Source: Marthasterias glacialis (lineage: Eukaryota > Echinodermata > Asteroidea > Forcipulatida > Asteriidae). From it: DNA of 64,000 nucleotides. Shown here in pieces: positions 56,901 through 64,000 of the stretch. Each line of letters opens with the position of its first letter. Position 1 is the first letter of the stretch. The notes below the pieces were generated by a model. The model made no database searches. It was not told where the DNA came from and saw only the letters and a list, made by a program, of their open reading frames with translations. A program made the translations under genes and the position numbers. Location of the stretch: contig OU452234.1 of assembly GCA_911728455.2 (NCBI GenBank), positions 1,366,501-1,430,500 on the forward strand. Reading direction: 5' to 3'.

Positions 56901-58898
56901 TCTACGCGCACACTTGGTATGGTAGCCCACAAAAGAGGCATCAAGTCAAAGAGCAACTGGTTCCCTCTCATTCTTCTTTAATTTTGTGATGTATGTCTAC
57001 TGTATGCACTTTAGTGTGACCGTGCAAAAACATGCTTGATGAAGTGGAATTGTATCAAAATACTTGCATTTTCACACACAAGTACTAACCACCCTACAAG
57101 CGCTTGAAAGTTTTTAACAAGCGTGCCTGCAAAGCAGTCACTCTTGGGAGCCAATCAGCATTGTTTTAAAGTACATCCCTACCAGAGGTTAGAGACGAGA
57201 GGTACCGATACAGCGCGCTACCCATGGTAGCGAGGCTTGATTTTTGGGGGATCAGCCCAACTATTGTAAGGGTCAGCCCAATTTAGTTGGGATTAGCCCA
57301 ACTATATTTGGAATCGTCTCAACTATTGTTAGGGTCATCCCAATTGTAGTTGGATTTGCCCAACTGTAGTTGGATTTGCCCAACTGTAGTTGGATTTGCC
57401 CAACTATACTTGGGGCAATTCAATAGTTGTGACCCAATAGGGTTAGTTATGATTATTTGTTTACCTCCATGACCATCATAGACTGCAAACATAGCTGTTT
57501 CATTATCAATATCAGGAATAGAGTTGTGGCCATCCTGTAAAGAAAGATTAGCTGAGAATTAGACTGATCTATAGGCAGGGTTTTAGCCACCTGTTTCAAC
57601 CTATGGAAACATTGCCGTACCCGACCTCCACTTTTTATGGTTGCTTGTTGTGTAATTCATATCTTTAATAAATAGTGGACTTTCGTTCCCTTAAAAAAAT
57701 CCTCTGAAGCAAATGGTAATAACAACTTCTTCTTTTTTCTGTACCTTTCTATATCTTTCTAACAAACAAATAAGGTAAGAAATAATGGAGGTCGGAAACA
57801 GCAAGTATGCCCAACCTACATGTAAAGTTCAGCGTTCAAGCCACAGTAATTTATATCCAAAGTTTGAATCACCCAGAAAGATATCTTTGTATCAATAAAA
57901 ACTGCTTCTTTTTCTTTATAAAATTGGACGAAAATGAGTCACTGGCTGTTTCATGAACAACAGTGCACGAAGTGGTCATGAAATAGTTGTTGGTTGGTCA
58001 ATGAAAAATGTGTGCATGGCCCCTAAATTGTTGAACAAAAAAATGTCTCTGAAAAAAGAATGGCCATGAACCATTTGTTTGGATGACCTTAACCCACTGG
58101 TCCCACAGAAAAAGGAAGCAAGTTACTATCATTACATGACTAACGTAGTACCAGTGCAGATTTTGGCCGATTTTTTTTTTCTTTTTCAAATAGTAAGCTA
58201 ACATTACAACATTAGTCGTACCAGTAGCAGTACCAACCTCTTCACCACCAACATTGATTTTATACTTCAGGTTAGTTTCATCATGGACATGATGGAGGTA
58301 AACTTCATGTACAGATTCTATCTAAACTAGGCCCCCTATTTCATGGATTTTCATTTTTGCTTTTGTAAACTTATGCTGCTAAAAAAAGGACTTTCCAAAG
58401 GAACCTATTGCAAAATAACAATGAAATGTTGAAAAAGCATTGTACAGAATGAGTCCCAGCTGCCTAGTGTAGTCACTCAGTCTACACAATAACCACTTTT
58501 ACTCCATGTTGAATTGTTCACCATTTTGTGTTTTAAAGTTGACGTCCATGTCATTGTCAATTATTTGATTAATTTCGTCAAGCAATACAAAATTCTTATC
58601 ATCAAACATTATTCATTTGTCAACTTCAAACCATAATTAACATTTAAAAGGGTTTATTTATAATTCAATCATCGTCATGACCATCAGAAATATAAACAAA
58701 AATAGGCTAATTATTAACATGTCATGTTGATTAATTTATTTTGGACAACTCGATCAGTTCACAAATTCACACACGTTACTTGCTTACCTCCATGCCAAGT
58801 CGCCACCCCTGCATCGCTGACGAACCATACCTGAATTTATCTATACCCCCATCATCAGAAACACATTCTACATTTGGCTCTGAAAGGTAGGCTCCCAT
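47746..58898 (-). CDS. PPM1G: Protein phosphatase 1G (PP2C gamma), complete, 9 coding exons
   Basis: Exons 58898-58788, 57534-57465, 55502-55314, 54026-53595, 52501-52332, 50861-50624, 50079-49950, 48878-48776 and 47934-47746 join to 1632 nt, coding 543 residues, with consistent phases and GT/AG borders throughout. This is a nuclear Mg/Mn-dependent Ser/Thr phosphatase; vertebrate members act on splicing factors and histone chaperone targets (family knowledge). Visible motifs are MEDGH (37-40), VYDGHGG with metal Asp57, a low-complexity insert (about 125-324) with an extreme acidic run, ANAGDSR (347-353), [16 protein letters not shown] with Asp444, and [10 protein letters not shown] with Asp499. 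A KRK...KRPKV tail resembles a nuclear localisation signal. Introns are 0.54-1.96 kb. No frameshift or missing catalytic residue is seen. Confidence 0.97.
48325..48455 (+). repeat. Repeat E copy 3 in PPM1G intron 8
   Basis: TTTTTTTCCACTATTTTCTTG, CCGATGACC, ACTTTCACAGGTTTGTTATT and TGTTAAATC blocks. Confidence 0.55.
48482..48550. repeat. Perfect 24-bp inverted repeat, 21-base loop, in PPM1G intron 8
   Basis: Arms 48482-48505 and 48527-48550 (AATAAGTAGAAACTATAATT plus AAAT and exact inverse). Loop AGTAAACTTGCAGGTACC plus ACC. AT-rich hairpin. Confidence 0.92.
48776..48878 (-). CDS. PPM1G: PPM1G exon 8 (residues 447-481)
   Basis: Acceptor ATATTCAG|GAATGT and donor GAAGAG|GTAAGA; 103 nt. It encodes [20 protein letters not shown] and a short acidic/helical end. 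The frame is fixed by the [11 protein letters not shown] block shared with vertebrate PPM1G. Confidence 0.95.
49070..49248 (+). mobile_element. MITE G copy 3 in PPM1G intron 7
   Basis: AATAGACCTTTATCATACTG to CAATGATAAAGGTCTATT. 178-bp spacing as in copy 1. Confidence 0.85.
49519..49650 (+). repeat. Minisatellite, 20-bp unit x about 6.5
   Basis: GGTTCTACAAGTTAGAACGT and variants (ACGAGTTAGAACAT). Each unit contains the inverted pair GTTCTA / TAGAAC. PPM1G intron 7. Confidence 0.9.
49737..49872 (+). mobile_element. Repeat D variant with CAGGCTTGGAGTTT inverted ends
   Basis: Perfect 14-bp ends CAGGCTTGGAGTTT / AAACTCCAAGCCTG at 49737-49750 and 49859-49872. Interior TTGATGCCCCTGGCCC, CAGCCTTGCCCC. 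Lies about 80 bp from PPM1G exon 7. Confidence 0.75.
49950..50079 (-). CDS. PPM1G: PPM1G exon 7 (residues 404-447)
   Basis: Acceptor TATCCAG|GTGACC and donor TATG|GTAGGT. It encodes [20 protein letters not shown] and ends [12 protein letters not shown], carrying metal ligand Asp444. The Trp codon is split TG|G with the next exon. Confidence 0.96.
50248..50575 (+). mobile_element. tRNA-Leu(CAA)-derived SINE, copy A, in PPM1G intron 6
   Basis: A box TGGCCGAGCAGTTAAGG (50253-50269), anticodon-stem-like CCGGACTCAAGCTCTGG with CAA in the loop (50280-50282), B box GGTTCGAGTCC (50312-50322). Then CACTTGTGTCCTTGAGCAAG and CGTAAAGCCGTAGGTCCCGT, a conserved body shared with 60284-60588. It fills most of the 544-bp intron, antisense to PPM1G. 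Confidence 0.92.
50624..50861 (-). CDS. PPM1G: PPM1G exon 6 (residues 325-404)
   Basis: Encodes (Q)[55 protein letters not shown] and [10 protein letters not shown], the core PP2C beta-sandwich. The acceptor is a tandem CAGCAG: splicing at the upstream AG starts at 50861 and adds Gln325; at the downstream AG it starts at 50858 and gives EEPGSDSG as in vertebrates. Donor is ATAG|GTAAAT. Confidence 0.96.
51008..51269. mobile_element. Foldback element (about 260 bp) in PPM1G intron 5
   Basis: AGGCGCAAGATGGGGAACT at left and AGTTCCCCATCTTGCGCCT at right, with CGCCATTTTGGCAAGTGA / TCACTTGCCGAAATGGCG further in: about 90-100 bp arms with gaps. Confidence 0.75.
51455..51535 (+). repeat. Repeat A fragment with CTCF-like motif
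   Basis: GGACACTAGGTGGCAGCAGA then TTACCAGGTGTATACACTGT; CACTAGGTGGCAG at 51464-51476. Confidence 0.7.
51545..51860 (+). repeat. GGCTTAGG/GGCTCTGG-type minisatellite cluster
   Basis: AAGCCCAAGCCCAAGCC (51610s) and inverse TTGGCTCTGGCTTAGG, ATTCGGCTTAGG (51725-51775). Similar runs at 20945-20978 and 63915-63940. PPM1G intron 5. Confidence 0.6.
52332..52501 (-). CDS. PPM1G: PPM1G exon 5 (residues 268-324), acidic domain
   Basis: Acceptor AAATCAG|AAGATGG and donor GAAGAG|GTATGT; 170 nt. 38 of the 56 full codons are Asp or Glu, including an uninterrupted run [14 protein letters not shown] and nine Glu in a row. This matches the acidic domain that interrupts the PP2C fold in metazoan PPM1G. In DNA it is a GAA/GAG/GAT-rich imperfect microsatellite, so its length may vary between alleles. 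Confidence 0.94.
52725..52875 (+). mobile_element. Repeat D copy in PPM1G intron 4
   Basis: GCAGGCGTGATTGCCTCGTT start, AAAGGGCAAGGGCACCAAGG, GACCAGGGGCAACCGAGG, and AAGTATCAGGCTT end. Confidence 0.65.
53261..53508. mobile_element. TIR element (248 bp), ACACCCCATGCCAAAACTGG ends
   Basis: Left ACACCCCATGCCAAAACTGG GCACTTCC, right AGTGCCCAGGATTTTGGCAC GGGGCGT, imperfect inverse. A partial relative at 39790-39832. Confidence 0.55.
53595..54026 (-). CDS. PPM1G: PPM1G exon 4 (residues 124-268), low-complexity insert
   Basis: Acceptor CATACAG|CCGACG; donor TTAG|GTTGGTATGC. It encodes [20 protein letters not shown], a [18 protein letters not shown] basic stretch, then a Glu/Gly/Asp-rich linker ending [10 protein letters not shown]. 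This part is poorly conserved between phyla. A second GT four bases further on (GTATGC, closer to the donor consensus) would shift frame and hit a stop in exon 5, so the first GT is chosen by phase. Confidence 0.88.
54268..54414 (+). repeat. Tandem duplication, 73-bp period, 2 copies
   Basis: TTTTCAGGCTATTTAATAAC starts at 54268 and 54341. PPM1G intron 3 is 54027-55313, so this is intronic. Confidence 0.9.
54840..55267. mobile_element. TIR element (428 bp), TTCAGAGATGCAACT ends
   Basis: Perfect 15-bp inverted ends at 54840-54854 and 55253-55267. Interior non-coding. Its right end lies 46 bp from PPM1G exon 3. Confidence 0.7.
55314..55502 (-). CDS. PPM1G: PPM1G exon 3 (residues 61-124)
   Basis: Acceptor GACTTCAG|GTGCAG and donor GAAG|GTACAT. 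It encodes [20 protein letters not shown], then a helical segment ending [11 protein letters not shown]. It is the last part of the N-terminal catalytic half before the insert. Confidence 0.95.
55781..55959 (-). repeat. Repeat L, minus copy (179 bp)
   Basis: Inverse of 38508-38685. In PPM1G intron 2, 280 bp upstream of exon 3 in gene sense. Confidence 0.85.
56431..56622. mobile_element. Foldback element K copy 2
   Basis: GAGGTTTGCCGAGACACCC and inverse GGTGTCTCCGCAAACCT (ending 56580); inner GGTTCTGAAAAGAATC / CTTTTCAGAACC and CTCTCTCTGAG / inverse. Confidence 0.75.
56620..56760. repeat. Repeat P copy 1 (CCCAACTATAGTTGGG-like units)
   Basis: AGCCCAATTACAGTTGGGAT, CCAACTATATTTGGAATCGT, CAACTATTGTTAGGGTC, ACTATACTTGGGGCAGT in the same order as 57248-57445. 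Confidence 0.8.
57248..57445. repeat. Repeat P copy 2 beside PPM1G exon 2
   Basis: Same order of units as 56620-56760 plus a 20-bp unit, GCCCAACTGTAGTTGGATTT, repeated about three times (57345-57410). Each unit is a small palindrome. Confidence 0.85.
57465..57534 (-). CDS. PPM1G: PPM1G exon 2 (residues 38-61)
   Basis: Acceptor TTTACAG|GATGGC and donor GGAG|GTAAAC; 70 nt. It encodes [20 protein letters not shown] and GHG, carrying the metal-binding Asp57 of the YDGHGG motif. Too short to stand out as an open frame. A repeat array begins only about 20 bp past its donor. Confidence 0.96.
58788..58898 (-). CDS. PPM1G: PPM1G exon 1 (residues 1-37)
   Basis: ATG at 58898-58896; donor GAG|GTAAGC; 37 codons. 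It encodes [11 protein letters not shown] and ends [19 protein letters not shown] with Gly2 is the family N-terminus, a candidate N-myristoylation context, and fixes the start. Confidence 0.96.
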
Positions 58899-59260
58899 CT
58901 TGACCGGGTATTTCAAACAAAGCACAATTAGAACCACTTTTTCATGTCAATTACAAAGTTCCAAAACTTATTTGCTTCCAGTTTCACGTGTGATAACACC
59001 ACTGCCCGTAACATCAGTGATATTCGTATGCGCGCCACACATTACATTTTGTACACGAGGCAATGTACACGAGACATGCTAGAAGAATGCAATTAACTGG
59101 TAAACTGATTTACATCCTAAACCACCGTTTCAAAGACCCGGATACCAGGCATGGTTTTGAGACTACGAACACGTGACCTCCGGCGTAAACGTCATCAATG
59201 TGGTTTGGGTCATTCATGTGGGGAGGAGTTCAGGAGGCGGGGGGAGGGGTAGTCTGGAGG
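58899..59260 (-). promoter_or_regulatory. Probable PPM1G 5'UTR and promoter region
   Basis: Directly upstream of the PPM1G ATG. It contains scattered CpGs (59020-59035, 59175-59195) and a G-rich stretch near 59218-59270. No TATA box is evident. Position is inferred only from the gene start. Confidence 0.35.
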
Positions 59261-59814
59261 GAGGGGGTGGTTGAACCATTGCATGTGGACCCGAGAATAA
59301 TAGAAGTCCAGGAAAAGTAGTGTCTTAGAGACATAATGTTGACTTTAATGTTGAAGTTTAAACATATTTAGATTGTCTCATTTTTTTTTTAAATGGGAAG
59401 TATTTCCTTATGTGTGTTGTCTCAAAATGCACATTACAAGGATCTCGAGTGAAAATTGGCCCTCAAAAGTTTCATATTGGAATTTAATTCTATTTTAACC
59501 AAGTATTTAATGTAAGCCCAAACTTCTGGGGTGTATGTGGGGGGGGGGGAGGGGGAAGGGCTTTTTATGCATTCTCTGTAATTAAGTGAACAATTTACTC
59601 CGTAGCCAAATGGCAAAATATTTTTCGTAGAAAGCCTTATTTGGTTCTTGTGGGGGGGGGGGCAGATTATTATTTTTTAAATTTTCCACCAACAATCTGG
59701 CAAGTTCCATCATCAAATCACGATTTCAAAAAATTAACTTTATATTTTTGATAAGCTTGTAAAACTCTTTGAAAGCATGCCTAACCCAAAGTATCCAGCA
59801 GTTATTTTCACGAG

Positions 59815-59940
59815 GTGTTAAGATCAATCTTAAGAGTAAATGTCTGAATCAATCTTAATTGCTCAGGAAAGTGTGATGTCACAATACAAATCACTATGCA
59901 TCTTAAAGTTAAGATGATTCCTAAGTCAGGAAGAGTTAGG
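59815..59940. mobile_element. Element H copy 2, degraded
   Basis: TTAAGATCAATCTTAAGAGT, CAATCTTAATTGCTCAGGAA, GTGTGATGTCACAATACAAA, ATCTTAAAGTTAAGATGA; clearly related to 17285-17428. Confidence 0.6.
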
Positions 59941-60131
59941 TAGAATCGACAGCAGATGTCAATTAATAGTAGTTTTTTTATAGCGCTCAATAACACATGA
60001 CGTCTCAATTGAATCATTATTTTTAAACAAGCAGAGCCGTTTGAATTATGAAACTCACTTATATACCTGATGGGTATCTCAGTGTTTTTTCCTGCAAGGT
60101 ATGCGGAGTTATACGTAGTGAAGTACAAGGC

Positions 60132-60283
60132 CTGGGCTCGATTTCACAAAGCACTAAGATTCATCTTAAAATGAGTTGTCAGTATTAACATAGTAATTTG
60201 CATTGTGACATTACACTTTGTTTAGTAATTAAGATTGACTCGCAGTTAAGATTATTCTTAGCTCTTTGTGAAATTAAGCCCAG
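60132..60283. mobile_element. Element H copy 3 (152 bp), good inverted ends
   Basis: CTGGGCTCGATTTCACAAAG at left and CTTTGTGAAATTAAGCCCAG at right. Directly abuts the SINE at 60284. Confidence 0.75.
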
Positions 60284-60588
60284 TTCCATTACACAGCATA
60301 GCACCATGTAACGGTTTACAAGGTGCTGTGGCACAATCTGAAGCCAATCAAACCAGAAACACCGGGGCAAACCCCTTCTCTTAGCAATAAGTGCACTGGG
60401 TTCTTTTACATGCATTACACAACACACGGGACCTAAGGCTTTACGTCCCATCCGAAGGACGCAGCAATAATGGTCAAGTGTCTTGCTTAAGGACACACGT
60501 GTCACAACCAGGTCTCGAACCCACACTCTGTTGATCAGAAACAACAGAACTTGACTCCGGTGTTCTTATCCGCTTGGCCACGACATGC
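60284..60588 (-). mobile_element. tRNA-Leu-derived SINE, copy B
   Basis: Minus strand: CATGTCGTGGCCAAGCGGAT (A box), CCGGAGTCAAGTTCTG (CAA-like loop), GGGTTCGAGACCTGG (B box with one change), then GTGTCCTTAAGCAAGACACT and GGTCCCGTGTGTTGTGTAAT. Same body as 50248-50575. Confidence 0.9.
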
Positions 60589-60843
60589 CATGCTGGGGTA
60601 GGGGGGGGGATTAGAGGCAAAACTGAATCAACTTCACAAGGAGATACTTACTTTATAGATTCAAGTAGGGTAATTTTTTATTGGGCTTTTTTTATGTTCC
60701 ACAAAATTTGAACAATCACAAAATAATCCACTCACGTTTTTGAACACAGCAACACAGTTATAATCACATTGACTTATTTAGGTGATCGGATTTCTCCTAT
60801 TATCAGTGCAAGCACAACAGCATTTAAATCGTAGATAAACCAC

Positions 60844-60857
60844 CACTAGAGGGCGCT
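60844..60857 (+). promoter_or_regulatory. CTCF-consensus-like site CCACTAGAGGGCGC
   Basis: Matches CCASYAGRKGGCRS at 14 of 14 positions. Located 1.95 kb upstream of the PPM1G ATG, just past the SINE. Binding is inference. Confidence 0.4.
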
Positions 60858-60899
60858 GTTAAGTTCCATAATATGAACAATAGTTTGTTTCTTAGGAGA

Positions 60900-63500
60900 T
60901 AAACATTTTTTCCCCCAGGATGGATAAGGTCAAGCATAAATGGTGTCTGTCCTATACAAAAGATAAGGCAATGTTTGAGACCTTAACCATCTTGGGAAAA
61001 TTAAGTGCAAAATTTAGGTGTTATGCAGATTTTGTTTACAAACAGCGCCCTGTAGAGGTAATTTGTTTTTGATTTATGTGCAGCTGACTTGTAGCATTAT
61101 CACTCGTTTGTTTATTAAAAAATAAGTCAATAACATTTTGTCCTGAAAATCAATTTTCATCAGACTGCATAATTTCATATCAAACATCTCCACCTCATCA
61201 GTCAACAATCAGTCCGCAGACTCCGACGGCCATTTTGCTTTTTTAAAATAAAAGCACTTCCTACTGAAATTCGACTTTCTTTACGCATACATTGTTGCGA
61301 TACTTTTTGAAAAATCCATCTGGACAACGACAGCATGACATCCAAAGCTAGGCTACTCTGGAGTGCACACTCTGTACAATCCGGTGCTCAGTGACCAATC
61401 CCCACAAATGAAGTGTGGGCTTTAAAACTTGATCAAATACTACAGCATGATTTTAGTTCACAATTTTAGTTCACAGAGTCTCTGGGTGTGTTTCAGTACC
61501 TTAGCACACTTTATGTGTTGACTGAGTCTTCCAAAATGACATCATGTTTTACAACTGGAAGATCTTTGAAGCACAATAAGCTGCAGTTATTCTAATAGCA
61601 GTTGAAGTTTTGAATGCTCAACATTTCTTTTGAGACCAAGTTTATGTTCTTTCTGCATCGAGGTACTGGCAACATTCAAGATTTATTAACATAATCAACA
61701 TCCTTAAGATAACCTTCCATATACAAGAGATGAATCAATTATGCGAATCAAGTGCACAACGCATGTTTACAAAGCAATTATCTGATATATCCAAATGACA
61801 AAATGCAACTACTTAAACACAAAAGTGCGATAAAAAAATTAGTCATAAACCGAAAAACCTACTGAATCTAAAAGGTACAGGGACCGGAAATATTTTAAGA
61901 ATTTGTTGGTGATCTTGCAAAAAATTTAAACCTGAAAACCGAAAAAATTAAAGGAATTAGTGCACTGATTTTGTAAAAACAAACGAGAATACTAAACACT
62001 AAACACTGAATCTATTTAAAGATGATAACAGATTATTTGATTTCTTTGCAAGTTATTATTAATATCAAAGTATTTAAAGCCAATAATAAGTGAAACTTAT
62101 TCACTCCTACCGATATTAATTTAACAAAAATTAACGGCTGTTTTTATTTTATTTTTTGTTTAAATCAAAGCGGCAAATATAAAAAAACAAAAACAAATCC
62201 AATTCATGGGAACAGAAGAAGGCAGCTGAACAATTAAGAAAAACCAAATGACTTTTTCATGGCCGTGACTACGATACGTGCCTAACAGAGCTGTTCCTTT
62301 CCTTTCATTACAGACATCTCCCTATACAACCTCTCCCATACAATGGTACATACTGTCCATTTCCCTTAAGAGTACTGTTAACAGATAACTTCACAACACA
62401 ACATTTACTACATGGCATAACGAACATGCTACACTTTTCATATGAAGAGTTAATTTTTGCATCACCCCCCCCCCACCCGGAAAAAACATAAACAAATAAA
62501 AACAAACAAAAAACCAGCCGAGCCATGGATAATTAAGCCCCTCCCATCAACCATGACTACACACTACAACCTTCTACTCAATAAAAAGCCAGAACCTTAA
62601 TTTAAAATGTCTGCTGTAGTTTAACTACGTATACCCCACACAGGGAGGCATATACTGCACATTTTCAGCATTTTCTACATAATAACCACCTCATTCACAG
62701 AGGGGACAAATTTTTTGAAGCATATTTTTTTTTTTTTTTTCGTTTTTTTTTTTTCACTCGACATTTTATCTTCAGTATGTACTACTATCTGAACTTATCA
62801 GCATCAGGGGTTTTGCTAAAGCTACATGTTAACTTTCCAACACGCAAAGAGTTTTTTTTTTTTTTCTTTCTTAATTTTTAATTGAATCAAAAAATGTTAC
62901 ACAGGGTCGACAAAAAGAACCTGACCCCCTCTTTATATAATGACAAAGCAATGTATAGTCAGCTTTAATGCCCAGTGTCGAAAAACCATTAAGTGGAAAA
63001 AATTTACCTCTGTAGAAAGTGTATTCGTGAAACATTTATATCAATATCTTTAAAATGTAGTACACTCAAATAGAAATTTTCACTTAAGTTTGTTTTTTTT
63101 CCACATAAACAGTTCTAGACTGCGGGCGTTTTTTAAACACATTTTTTTTTTTTTTCTAAGGCTAAAAAGCGAATTGCCGCTGACTCGTGGAATCTTTGGT
63201 AACCAAAAAAAAAAAAAAAAAAACGGGGAAAACCACTGGTTTATTCTTTGTATCGATCAATTCAGCTTCAAGTGAACTTCTCCAAACTGTGAATGAAAAC
63301 CAACTCCTGTCAAGAAAAACCTAATGCCATCGCCTCGAAAAATTTTACACTCAAGAAAGTTCCACATTAAAAATCAGCAGACCCAGCTCTTCAAAATTAA
63401 AAAGCAAATGTGTATTACTTTAAACAGATATATCTAAAAATTGGCGAGTGCCTTTTATAACAATACTACAGCACATAGTTAAGCTCATAATAGGAGTGTA
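60900..63500. other. Repeat-poor AT-rich stretch between PPM1G and candidate next gene
   Basis: No TIR pairs or known family copies recognised, but several poly(T) runs (62727-62753, 62850-62865, 63141-63156) and a poly(A) run (63205-63222). It could be a 3'UTR or intergenic DNA. Confidence 0.4.
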
Positions 63501-63538
63501 TACAATTTTCTACAGTGTTAATTAAGACATGATGCATT

Positions 63539-63544
63539 TTTATT
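63539..63544 (-). terminator. Polyadenylation signal AATAAA (candidate)
   Basis: AATAAA on the minus strand, about 110 bases after the candidate stop codon at 63654. A plausible proximal poly(A) signal if the candidate terminal exon is real. Confidence 0.25.
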
Positions 63545-63653
63545 TATCGTAAAAATCTCGTTAGAGCTGTACAGGAGCCTCCATTGGCCAAGGACGATTG
63601 GGTGTTGCCTCGACAAGACGGATGTGGAAAGCCAGAGGTCTCCTCCTGCTCTT

Positions 63654-63666
63654 TTACAGATCAGCA
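63654..63666 (-). CDS. Candidate last coding codons of a third gene (ADL-stop), 3' end only
   Basis: On the minus strand a good acceptor, TTTTTATCCCCAG, is followed by T GCT GAT CTG TAA, so a phase-2 intron would give a protein ending x-A-D-L. An AATAAA signal follows at 63544-63539. The upstream exons are outside the window, so the product cannot be read. From memory, SNX17 lies close to PPM1G in vertebrates and ends in an acidic residue plus DL, which makes it a candidate; this is a guess. A 63-residue open frame across the same place (63709-63518) shows no recognisable domain. Confidence 0.25.
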
Positions 63667-63867
63667 CTGGGGATAAAAATAAACATAATGCACTTAGAAA
63701 ACTTATCATTATGAAAAAAAGTAAGGTCTTGTCTGAATCTAGTGACTTTGGCTACGGGCGTTGGCTACAGCAGCAATGTTAAAGAATTGGATCTGATCAT
63801 GGCCACAGCCAAAGCTATCAAATCATACACGGCTTAACATCCACCACTCATGCACTGAAAGACCTTG

Positions 63868-63915
63868 GATGCTAGGTGGCAGCAGACTTACCAGGTCAAT
63901 CCATTGTTCTCATTT
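63868..63915 (+). repeat. Repeat A fragment
   Basis: TGCTAGGTGGCAGCAGACTT ACCAGGTCAATCCATTGTTC, followed directly by a GGCTTGGGCTCTGGCTT run. Confidence 0.7.
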
Positions 63916-64000
63916 GGGCTTGGGCTCTGGCTTAAAGGGGCTGTGTCGTCATGAGTATTGCAGTGAATGGAATAACCCAGTCACTACACGTGCATGTGCG

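Noticed and set aside
58898-59082. 60-residue plus frame at the PPM1G start
   Set aside because: Runs antisense into the PPM1G promoter side; no similarity or splice support.

Overview
This is animal nuclear DNA: AT-rich, with spliced genes, introns up to about 24.6 kb, and a high density of short inverted-repeat (MITE-like) elements, tRNA-derived SINEs and minisatellites. Repeat styles such as elements ending in GGGCCCAATTTCA, arrays of TAGGACTAG, and GGCTTAGG-type minisatellites suggest an echinoderm, perhaps a sea star. The host call is inference from repeat style and protein similarity.

Two genes are firmly identified by joining exons at GT/AG splice sites with matching phase. (1) NRBP1, nuclear receptor-binding protein, a pseudokinase, lies on the minus strand from its ATG at 41220 leftward. 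Four coding exons are in the window (41220-41095, 16519-16397, 1943-1839, 703-573) and give residues 1-161. The gene runs off the left edge. (2) PPM1G, a PP2C-family Mg/Mn-dependent protein phosphatase 1G, is complete on the minus strand, with nine coding exons from ATG 58898 to stop 47746. They join to 1632 nt, or 543 residues, close to the vertebrate length. All PP2C metal-binding aspartates are visible, and there is an acidic insert and a basic C-terminal tail. NRBP1 and PPM1G are also neighbours in human (2p23.3), so the pair looks like conserved linkage. A weak candidate for the last coding exon of a third minus-strand gene sits at 63666-63654, and its C-terminus and location make SNX17 a testable guess.

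Layout: 1-41.2 kb is NRBP1, mostly introns 1 and 2, filled with foldback elements, tandem repeats (70-bp x3, 69-bp x5, 26-bp x12, about 111-bp x3.5, 18-bp x30), a LINE 3' remnant, a SINE, and two coding-like but degraded stretches. 41.2-47.7 kb is intergenic, with the NRBP1 promoter and several inverted-repeat elements. 47.7-58.9 kb is PPM1G, whose introns hold a SINE, MITEs and hairpin repeats. 58.9-64 kb holds the PPM1G promoter side, one TIR element, a SINE, a CTCF-consensus-like site and a long repeat-poor stretch.

I found no operon, CRISPR array, phage or toxin system and no clearly new biological system. The more unusual items are a dispersed repeat carrying a CTCF-like motif, an 18-bp minisatellite whose variants are all silent in one long frame, a pair of inverted repeats sharing an open frame, large foldbacks inside introns, and alternative splice sites 3-4 bases apart in PPM1G.
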